Origin: Puniceicoccaceae bacterium
GTDB lineage: Bacteria > Verrucomicrobiota > Verrucomicrobiia > Opitutales > Coraliomargaritaceae
NCBI GenBank assembly: GCA_003566795.1
Contig: PXBU01000178.1
Location: 1-7,081 of the forward strand
Direction of reading: 5' to 3'
Length of the DNA: 7,081 nt
In this document: in pieces, positions 1-5,892 of the stretch
Position numbering within the stretch: position 1 is the stretch's first letter
How the letters are laid out: each line of letters begins with the position of its first letter
Translations under genes and position numbers: made by a program
Notes under the pieces: model-generated
Told to the model about the DNA's origin: nothing
Seen by the model: only the letters and a program-made list of their open reading frames with translations
The model's database searches: none

Positions 1-2
1 AC

Positions 3-140
3 GGTGGTATGAGCCGGGCAGACTCCAATGCGTGGGGTCAAGAAGCCGGAGAGCGCCTCCAGCATCGCCTCATGGAGGAAGCCAAACGCGGCGTCGAAAT
101 CCTCGAACGCGTCAAGACCCTGGGGAAATTCGAGAAATAG
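3..140 (+). CDS. C-terminal fragment of an unidentified protein (5' end outside window)
   Basis: The frame beginning at base 3 is open from the window edge to a TAG at 138-140 and gives 45 residues, beginning GGMSRADSNAW and ending KTLGKFEK. The composition is that of a real cytosolic protein tail: a charged amphipathic helix (about residues 13-42, rich in E, R, K and L) follows a Gly/Ser loop. The other frames here give Arg/Ser/Pro-rich shadow products. I do not recognise the family. The pattern of a small-residue loop followed by a long terminal helix would fit several alpha/beta hydrolase-like families, creatininase-like amidohydrolases among them, but that is a guess. It runs in the same direction as the downstream esterase, 223 bases away, with palindromic DNA between, so co-transcription is uncertain. 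Confidence 0.6.
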   Translation, partial: GGMSRADSNAWGQEAGERLQHRLMEEAKRGVEILERVKTLGKFEK

Positions 141-160
141 GATGCCGGGCCGTGACCGCT

Positions 161-257
161 CCGCGACGCGGCAAGCTGGAGGCTGCCGCCACCACACCAG
201 CGCCGCGTGGCTCGCGGGCACGCTCGCCCTCCCCTCGCTAACGCGGTGCCACCGCGT
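161..257. repeat. Cluster of short GC-rich inverted repeats between genes (REP-like)
   Basis: Four inverted repeats lie within about 100 non-coding bases. CCGCG-A-CGCGG is at 161-171. GCGGCA at 168-173 pairs with TGCCGC at 184-189, extended by two more pairs (175-176 with 182-183) around a bulge. CCGCG at 203-207 pairs with CGCGG at 213-217. ACGCGGT at 241-247 pairs perfectly with ACCGCGT at 251-257 around a 3-base loop. None is followed by a T-run, so they are poor intrinsic terminators. The density and GC richness resemble dispersed extragenic palindromes. The first two overlap and could not form together. A role in mRNA 3'-end stability of the upstream gene is possible but not shown. Confidence 0.55.
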
Positions 258-363
258 CTGCCTTAAGTGAAACCGGAATTAGTTTGCCATTTGCCGAGCT
301 TGCGATTGATTAGCTTTTCTACTGCTGAAAGCCCCATTTAATTGCAGCACCCAAAGCACTATT
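258..363 (+). promoter_or_regulatory. Leader of the esterase gene
   Basis: This stretch is AT-richer than its surroundings and lies between the palindrome cluster and the ATG at 364, so it is the natural place for a promoter. I see no convincing -35/-10 pair: TTGCCA at 284-289 is a fair -35 match, but nothing close to TATAAT sits at the right spacing. No strong Shine-Dalgarno precedes the ATG (CCAAAGCACTATT). The 8-mer AGCTTGCG at 297-304 recurs at 5801-5808 ahead of the last gene, and GCTTGCA occurs in the equivalent leader near 2103. This may be a weak shared signal or chance. Confidence 0.3.
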
Positions 364-1983
364 ATGACACATAACAGGAAAAAGAAGCCGTCCGCACTGA
401 AATCAATTATACTGGGGGGCGCGCTGAGCGCGTGTTGTCTGGCTGCCAACGCCGGGGGCGAGGCTTCGGGCACTCCGCTGAAGGTCTATATCTTCGCAGG
501 GCAGTCGAACATGACGGGGATGGTCGGCAACCATACCCTTGAGCACATCCGAATGTTCCCCGACACCGCCCAGGAGTTTGCAGCCCTGTTCGATGAGGAG
601 GGTAACCCGGTCATCCTGAATGACGTCTATGTGGCGCAGTGGCGGGATAAAGATAGCGGGGCATTAGCACCACGGTATGGTGGTGGCAGCAGGGGCCGCA
701 TGTTTGGCCCGGAATACCCTTTTGGCGTTTACCTGCACCAGGCCCGTCAGGAACCCGCTCTCATTATCAAAGCTTCCCAGGGAGGCCGCTCGCTAAACTA
801 TCATTTCCGGCCGCCCAGTGCGGGTGAATGGACGCCGCCTGCGGGGCATCCGGACCTGGAAGAAGCAGAAATAGTAAGGCTTCCGATACCGGAGCAACTG
901 GACTTGCCCGCTGACTACGTGGAGTCCGAGGAGGTGGTGCCGGAAACAGCCAGCCGCAGAACCGGCAACTACATGGGTATATCGGGGATGCGCGGCGTAC
1001 AGCTCGACGAAATAAATGGCGTGCACCCCCTTGCCGTGGCTTTCCGCGCGGGAAGAGAAGAAAGGGTCCCCGGGCGGCTTCTGCGAGGGGGAGACCTGAT
1101 CATCGGCCTGGATGGTGCAGGTCTGGGCGAGGACGCGATCGGCCAGTGGCGTGACGCTTACTGGGGGGCCAGAACTATCGATGGTGACTGGATGCTCGAG
1201 ATTACGCTCTGGCGCGAAGGAACCATTAAAACGATTCACTTTGATATCGCCGAAACGCTCGATGGCGGACGCGAGGCGCTTCCGCAGGAGATTGAAAGGA
1301 TGAAAGAGCAAGCGATTGCGCGGGAGGCGCAGCGCGGCGGGTATTATCGCGAGATGATAAGCTATGTGCAGGAAGTGTTAGGCGACATCGGGAGCGTCCA
1401 CCCGGGATATGACGAAGCCGCCGGCTATGAGATTGCCGGTTTTGTCTGGTTCCAGGGCTACAATGACCTCGTCAGTGGCGGCACCTACCCCAACCGTGAC
1501 CAGCCCGGTGGATACGATAAATACACGTGGCTGCTGGAGCATTTTATCCGTGACATCCGCAGGGATCTGCAGGCACCCGAACTTCCCTTTGTGATCGGCG
1601 TGCTGGGTGTGGGGGGTGACGAAGTGCCTCCCAGCAGTAACTTGGGATACTTCCAGCAGGCCCAGGCCGCTGTGGCCAAGCAACCGGAGTTCCAACATAC
1701 CGTGGCAAATGTCCGGACCGGTAAATATTGGGATCAAGAGCTGGTCGGCTTGATAGAAAATACCGGCACCAGCCAGCGGCTGCAAAACGGAGATTGGGCC
1801 AAAGTAAAGGGCCCCGATGGTACACCCGTGTGGGACGAGCAACCCAGCTATGAGGATTATCGCTCCTACGTGCTCCAGCGCGCCCAGTCCGATCAAGGCT
1901 ATCACTACTTCGGCTCCGCCAAGATCATGTCCGGCATTGGCAAGGGCTTTGCCGAGGCGATGCTGGAGTTGAAGGATAATTAA
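364..1983 (+). CDS. Exported SASA/SGNH-type carbohydrate acetylesterase-like protein with an inserted PDZ-like domain
   Basis: This 539-residue protein is probably a secreted or lipid-anchored O-acyl esterase acting on a decorated glycan. Residues 1-30 form a signal peptide (basic RKKK, then a hydrophobic stretch). L21-S22-A23-C24 fits a lipobox, while A28-N29-A30 offers an alternative ordinary cleavage site. The SGNH blocks are visible: GQSNM at 46-50 (nucleophile S48), KASQGGRSL at 136-144 (block II glycine), QGYND at 364-368 (block III GxND, N367), and GYHYFGSAK at 512-520 (catalytic H514). FVWFQGYND and LPFVIGVLGVGG are typical of sialate O-acetylesterase-like proteins. Between blocks II and III, residues about 203-297 read as a PDZ-like domain (LLRGGDLIIGLDG at 239-251), followed by a charged helix at 303-340. 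D510 lies four residues before H514 rather than the usual three (DxxH), so the acid member of the triad is uncertain. ATG 364 is chosen because it directly precedes the signal peptide. The substrate is unknown. Confidence 0.88.
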   Translation: MTHNRKKKPSALKSIILGGALSACCLAANAGGEASGTPLKVYIFAGQSNMTGMVGNHTLEHIRMFPDTAQEFAALFDEEGNPVILNDVYVAQWRDKDSGALAPRYGGGSRGRMFGPEYPFGVYLHQARQEPALIIKASQGGRSLNYHFRPPSAGEWTPPAGHPDLEEAEIVRLPIPEQLDLPADYVESEEVVPETASRRTGNYMGISGMRGVQLDEINGVHPLAVAFRAGREERVPGRLLRGGDLIIGLDGAGLGEDAIGQWRDAYWGARTIDGDWMLEITLWREGTIKTIHFDIAETLDGGREALPQEIERMKEQAIAREAQRGGYYREMISYVQEVLGDIGSVHPGYDEAAGYEIAGFVWFQGYNDLVSGGTYPNRDQPGGYDKYTWLLEHFIRDIRRDLQAPELPFVIGVLGVGGDEVPPSSNLGYFQQAQAAVAKQPEFQHTVANVRTGKYWDQELVGLIENTGTSQRLQNGDWAKVKGPDGTPVWDEQPSYEDYRSYVLQRAQSDQGYHYFGSAKIMSGIGKGFAEAMLELKDN

Positions 1984-2005
1984 TTAACGGCAAAATAACG
2001 GGTTT

Positions 2006-2018
2006 GGGTAACATACCC
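2006..2018 (+). repeat. Small inverted repeat downstream of the esterase gene
   Basis: GGGTA at 2006-2010 pairs with TACCC at 2014-2018 around ACA, beginning 23 bases after the esterase stop codon. The stem is only five pairs and no T-run follows, so it is weak as a terminator. It is followed 16 bases later by the stronger hairpin at 2035-2060. Confidence 0.3.
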
Positions 2019-2034
2019 TCATGAGCAAGGCCGT

Positions 2035-2060
2035 GGCGACGGCACGAGCGTGCCGTCGTC
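2035..2060 (+). repeat. Strong GC-rich hairpin between the esterase and the large PDZ gene
   Basis: CGACGGCAC at 2037-2045 pairs perfectly with GTGCCGTCG at 2050-2058 around a 4-base loop (GAGC). A G-T wobble (2036/2059) and a G-C pair (2035/2060) extend the stem to 11 pairs. It lies 51 bases after the esterase stop. No T-run follows, so it may be a stability or attenuation structure, or another extragenic palindrome, rather than a canonical terminator. The 10-mer CGAGCGTGCC at 2045-2054 is the reverse complement of 217-226 in the upstream intergenic cluster, which supports a dispersed repeat family. Confidence 0.6.
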
Positions 2061-2100
2061 CCTGAGTTCCGATCCGCCCGAAATTCTCTGGGTGGCCCTT

Positions 2101-2141
2101 GGGCTTGCATCATCAGTTAACTCATGTTACCAGAAACTATG
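2101..2141 (+). promoter_or_regulatory. Duplicated leader, copy 1, with inverted repeat TAAC-TCAT-GTTA
   Basis: This leader aligns base for base, with few gaps, to 5800-5842 ahead of the tandem paralogue. Both share CTTGC(A/G)TCATCA(G/A)TTAA, a nearby ATG-containing dyad, then AGAAA and a second ATG. The dyad here is TAAC at 2118-2121 and GTTA at 2126-2129. Conservation outside the coding frame suggests a promoter or operator element, but the duplication may simply be recent. The first possible ATG (2124) lies inside the dyad; the second (2139) lies just beyond it. Confidence 0.4.
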
Positions 2142-5100
2142 GATCAAGAACGTCATCACACCGCCAAAAACAAACAACCCCACCCCGCGGGCCGGGTCCA
2201 CAGACTGCTCATTACCCAGTTGTTTGTCCTGTTCCTGGTTTTTGATACCTCGGCGCACGCTTCTTTTTACACCGAGGACCAGCTGTTTTCACGTCGTCCC
2301 GACGCATCCGCGACGATGACCGAGATTGCACGCTTCGGCCCGGTGGGCCTGGGCATCGAGTTGCACCAGCCCGCCTTCGTGATGAAGATCGGGAACGTCG
2401 AGGAAGGATCCCCCGCTTACAAGACGGGTCAGTTGAAAGAAGGCCAGATCATCGAGACGATCAATGGCGAACGCCTGCGCGATATCGACCCGCGGATTCA
2501 ATTGGGCAATATCATCACCCAGGCCGAAGCCACGGACGGCAAAATCGAGCTGGTCGTCCGGGATGATGCGAATGCCCCCACACAAAACGTCAGACTGGAA
2601 ATCCCGGTTTTGGGCACCTACAGCGACACCTGGCCGCTCAACTGCCCAAAGTCGGATCGCATCGTCCGTAATCTTGCCGACTGGGCGGCCGAGCAGGAGC
2701 CAAGAATCCAAGTGATGGGTGGCTTGCGGATGCTCTTCCTACTGTCCACCGGGGAGGAACAGGACCTGGCCGTCGTGCGCAAGTGGATTGCCGAACTGGC
2801 AGAGCAACACGCAGGCGCAGAAATGATTAGTTCGAGTGTGAACTGGCATCTTGGCTACAGCGCGGTCCCCATCGCGGAATACTATATCCGGACGGGCGAT
2901 GAGACCGCCATTCCACTCATTGAGGGTCTGGTGCGTGCTGCCGAGCATAATTACATGCCCGGTGGGTGGTCCACCCGTGGTAGGGGTGGCTGGGGCTACA
3001 TGCTGGGGGGGCGCATGAGTGCCGCTGGTGTGCACGTATCCACCTTCCTGATGTTGGCGGCCGAGTGTGGTGTGGCAGTGGACCCCTACATTATGACAGC
3101 TGCAGTGCGCGAGTTTACCCGCCATGTCGCACGCGGAAATGTGCCCTATGGTGATCAACTGCCTGAAAATGGCTACACGGACAATGGCAAAAACGGGGCG
3201 GTTGCGTTCACCATGGCTGCGGCGGCGGCGGTCTCTCCCGAAGGCGAGCAATCTGTCTATGCCAGTGCGCGTGACGCCACTGCCATGCGTGGATTCTATT
3301 CGACTCACTGGATGCTGCACGGCCACACCGGGGGCGGTGTCGGCGAAATCTGGCGCGGCGCAGGCATGGGTTTGATGCACGATAAAGACACCCCGCGTTA
3401 CCGTTCCTTCATGGACCATCGCAAGTGGTTTTATGAATTGTCGCGTCGCTATGACGGATCCTTCGCGATCCTGGGGGGCGGAGGCTACGATAACACCGGC
3501 TGGGGCGCTGGCATGGGGCTGAGCTACACCATTCCACGCGCAACGCTGCGTATTTCGGGGGCACCTCCCTCCCAGCATAGCCATGAAGTCTCGTTGCCGT
3601 CGCAAATCTGGGGCACGACGGCCGACAATGATTTTTATTCGCTTAAACCTGCCCATATGTCGGGTGGAACCGCTCCCGCCGTGGACCAAGAACGGGTGGG
3701 AAGAGATTACTGGATCCCTGCCATCCTGAATCGTATTTCAGAGGGTGATGCAGACATCATCCGGACGTATATCCGTCACCCTGATTTCGAGGTGCGCCGT
3801 CGGGCCGCAGAGCGTTTGAACGATGCCGGCGGCTTGGTCATGGAGGCCCTGCGTTCCGAAGATGCCCGCCTCCGGGATGTCGGGGTGATGGGCCTGGAAT
3901 ACCACGCAAGCTTACGTAACGACGAGACGATGGCGATACTGCTGGGAATGATCAATGATCCGGAAGAATCGTGGTGGGTGGTGCATCGCGCCTTACGGGT
4001 CGTGCAGCAGCACATGGACGACATCGAGACCTTGAAACCGCATACGGATCGCATCCTGCATTGGGTCGAACACGATGACTGGTGGCTGAGCAAGCGGGCC
4101 ATTCGCATCGCGATCCGCCTGGCCGTGAATGAGCATGAGACCGACCGAATTCTCCGCACAGTAGGACAGAAGTTGGCCGAAAACCGGCGTTGTTCCCTCT
4201 GGCGCTCCAGGGACATGATCAGTGATATAGAAGATGCCCCGGATGCAGTGCGTGATGAGTTGCTGGCCATGCTGACTACGGTCTATCAAACTTGGCCGGT
4301 CGAGTCAGAAGAGCTATTGGAACCGGTGCATCCCGGCTCAGAGTCGGATCTGGTCGGACGTGTCGCGGAAGTCATGACCTCTTTGGACGGTGGCTTCGAA
4401 CGCCTGTATCAACTTTCACAACTGCGATACCCGGAAAAGACTCTGGCCCACCAGAATTTGTTTTTGGAGAACCAGGATCAGTTGGAAAATTATCCTGAAC
4501 TGCTGTCGCGCGTGCTGGATCTGACGCGCGAGGAATTAATTCCGGAGTTTGTGGTGGAGAACGCGGAAGCCCTGTTTGTAACACGTTTTACCCGCCCGAC
4601 CAGTCGCCGTCCCCGGGTTTACCGGGATCAGGCTGACCAGCGTCTGGAGGATCTCGTTGGCCTATACCAGCAAGCTGGAATCGATGACTACAATTGGCAT
4701 GATTACGGGCCGGAACGCTCGGAGATGGAATGGGCGTATCATACCTTTGATCCGAAGGAGCAACCGCCCGTGGGCCAGGAGCGTGCTCGACTGGGCCGCT
4801 ATCGCGAAGTCACCTACCCCGATGGCATGCAGGATTGGAACCTGCCGAGCTTTAATCCCGCCGCAGCAGGCTGGGAACGCGGGCTGGCCCCGTTTGCACA
4901 CCTTAATGGGGAAAAGCGGGCTTGCGGTTATCGTTGTAACCGCCACGAGGGCATAGGGATGGATTTTTGTGGTTGCGCGGAGACCCCTAACACGTTCTGG
5001 GAAAATGAAGTATTGCTCAAGGCAGGTGTGTTCGAGATCCCGCCCTTTGAGGAAGGTTATGCCTACCGCATTTTGTATGGCGGTTCTTCACACGTTGGCT

Positions 5101-5783
5101 ATGGCGATGGCACCCATATCTATGTGAATGGTGAGCGGATCCTGCACAGAGACAGAGCGGTGGATCGCCGGGCAGGTGGCCAGCCCATGGGAACTCTGGT
5201 CCGTCATCATTGGTGGGACCACTTTGAGAGTGGCCGAGTACATCTGGCCGCGAAAAGCTTCCTGAAATATCGACACGACAATTGGGGCAATTCCCTGACC
5301 GTGTTTATGCAACACAGAAAGCTGCCGCCGCTGCGCGATGATTTCTACCGAGGCTTGCAGTTGGTCGGTCTGCGCAATGACGCATGGCAGGAAGCGCAAC
5401 ACCCGGACAGTGATCTCGACCCCAATGAGGACCTCTACGTCTGGGACGGCCAAACTCGTGAGAATGTGCGCGCGATCGGCGCTTGGCAGGTATTGGATGA
5501 GGTCCAGCAGATTGCTGACTTTGAGCCAGGGTCACTGAAACGCCCTTCGAGTGATTGGCGCCCGGCCTTGTCGGAAATCGAACTGGAGAATGACCTGGCC
5601 ACGAGCGATCCGCTGATCGTCTGGACAGGCAGTGCGCTGCTGGACGTCCAGCGTAAAGAAGCACTTGCCGTCCAGCACGCCCAAGTTCACGGCAAAGACT
5701 ACCTCTTTATCCAAGCCGGTGGGTTCAGCCCCGACCATCCCGAGGACTGGACCTCCCCATGGCTGGTGTTTGCAAAACAATGA
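2124..5783 (+). CDS. Large exported PDZ / helical-toroid / HEAT-like protein (DUF6288-like), paralogue 1
   Basis: This is a 1219-residue protein of unproven function. Numbering is from ATG 2124; ATG 2139 is equally possible and gives a shorter, more typical n-region. A hydrophobic segment (about 28-40) ending DTSAHA at 41-46 is a signal peptide with likely cleavage before SFYTED. Residues about 65-165 form a PDZ domain (EEGSPAYKTGQLKEGQIIETING at 93-115). Residues about 170-480 are helical and rich in Gly, Trp and His, resembling alpha/alpha-toroid repeats. They include NWHLGYS at 240-246, PYGDQLPENGYTDNGKNG at 341-358 and a H395-x3-H399-x-H401 cluster followed by E408 and H419. Residues about 530-720 look like HEAT-type repeats. 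Residues about 925-1060 appear beta-rich, with cysteines 934, 938, 949 and 951. The tail ends IQAGGFSPDHPEDW...SPWLVF. The architecture matches my memory of DUF6288 proteins in PVC bacteria. No Shine-Dalgarno is evident. It could be a scaffold or an unrecognised glycan-active enzyme. Confidence 0.85.
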   Translation: MLPETMDQERHHTAKNKQPHPAGRVHRLLITQLFVLFLVFDTSAHASFYTEDQLFSRRPDASATMTEIARFGPVGLGIELHQPAFVMKIGNVEEGSPAYKTGQLKEGQIIETINGERLRDIDPRIQLGNIITQAEATDGKIELVVRDDANAPTQNVRLEIPVLGTYSDTWPLNCPKSDRIVRNLADWAAEQEPRIQVMGGLRMLFLLSTGEEQDLAVVRKWIAELAEQHAGAEMISSSVNWHLGYSAVPIAEYYIRTGDETAIPLIEGLVRAAEHNYMPGGWSTRGRGGWGYMLGGRMSAAGVHVSTFLMLAAECGVAVDPYIMTAAVREFTRHVARGNVPYGDQLPENGYTDNGKNGAVAFTMAAAAAVSPEGEQSVYASARDATAMRGFYSTHWMLHGHTGGGVGEIWRGAGMGLMHDKDTPRYRSFMDHRKWFYELSRRYDGSFAILGGGGYDNTGWGAGMGLSYTIPRATLRISGAPPSQHSHEVSLPSQIWGTTADNDFYSLKPAHMSGGTAPAVDQERVGRDYWIPAILNRISEGDADIIRTYIRHPDFEVRRRAAERLNDAGGLVMEALRSEDARLRDVGVMGLEYHASLRNDETMAILLGMINDPEESWWVVHRALRVVQQHMDDIETLKPHTDRILHWVEHDDWWLSKRAIRIAIRLAVNEHETDRILRTVGQKLAENRRCSLWRSRDMISDIEDAPDAVRDELLAMLTTVYQTWPVESEELLEPVHPGSESDLVGRVAEVMTSLDGGFERLYQLSQLRYPEKTLAHQNLFLENQDQLENYPELLSRVLDLTREELIPEFVVENAEALFVTRFTRPTSRRPRVYRDQADQRLEDLVGLYQQAGIDDYNWHDYGPERSEMEWAYHTFDPKEQPPVGQERARLGRYREVTYPDGMQDWNLPSFNPAAAGWERGLAPFAHLNGEKRACGYRCNRHEGIGMDFCGCAETPNTFWENEVLLKAGVFEIPPFEEGYAYRILYGGSSHVGYGDGTHIYVNGERILHRDRAVDRRAGGQPMGTLVRHHWWDHFESGRVHLAAKSFLKYRHDNWGNSLTVFMQHRKLPPLRDDFYRGLQLVGLRNDAWQEAQHPDSDLDPNEDLYVWDGQTRENVRAIGAWQVLDEVQQIADFEPGSLKRPSSDWRPALSEIELENDLATSDPLIVWTGSALLDVQRKEALAVQHAQVHGKDYLFIQAGGFSPDHPEDWTSPWLVFAKQ

Positions 5784-5790
5784 ACTGATG

Positions 5791-5831
5791 GCTAAATCTT
5801 AGCTTGCGTCATCAATTAAGTAATGATTACT
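5791..5831 (+). promoter_or_regulatory. Duplicated leader, copy 2, with two inverted repeats
   Basis: Between the stop at 5781-5783 and the next start lie two perfect small inverted repeats. GCTAA-ATC-TTAGC is at 5791-5803, and AGTAAT-G-ATTACT at 5819-5831. The second sits exactly where the first paralogue has its TAAC/GTTA dyad, so it is the better operator candidate. No terminator with a T-run is seen between the two large genes, so read-through from paralogue 1 is possible alongside a local promoter. Confidence 0.4.
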
Positions 5832-5892
5832 AGAAAACCATGATTCAGGATCATATGTACATCCCCACCCCCAAAATCAGAAAGCCACGCCC

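Noticed and set aside
28..270. An 80-codon + strand frame spanning the first gene's tail and the palindrome region.
   Set aside because: It is Arg/Ser/Pro-rich, runs through inverted repeats, and conflicts with the better frame ending at 140.
284..312. Possible sigma-70 promoter with TTGCCA at 284-289.
   Set aside because: At 17-base spacing the -10 position reads TGATTA, a very poor match to TATAAT, so no specific promoter is called.
793..1311. A 172-codon - strand open frame inside the esterase gene.
   Set aside because: It is antisense to conserved esterase and PDZ-like sequence, has no recognisable domain, and is explained by GC-rich codon usage on the other strand.
2739..3689. A 316-codon open frame on the - strand, antisense to the first large PDZ gene, with a partly similar antisense frame at 6799-7074.
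   Set aside because: It lies wholly opposite a strongly supported coding sequence. Its similarity to the second antisense frame is fully explained by conservation of the sense proteins, and its composition is shadow-like.
5784..5892. Intrinsic terminator between the two large paralogues.
   Set aside because: Only short AT-rich inverted repeats are present, and none has a stable GC stem followed by a T-run.
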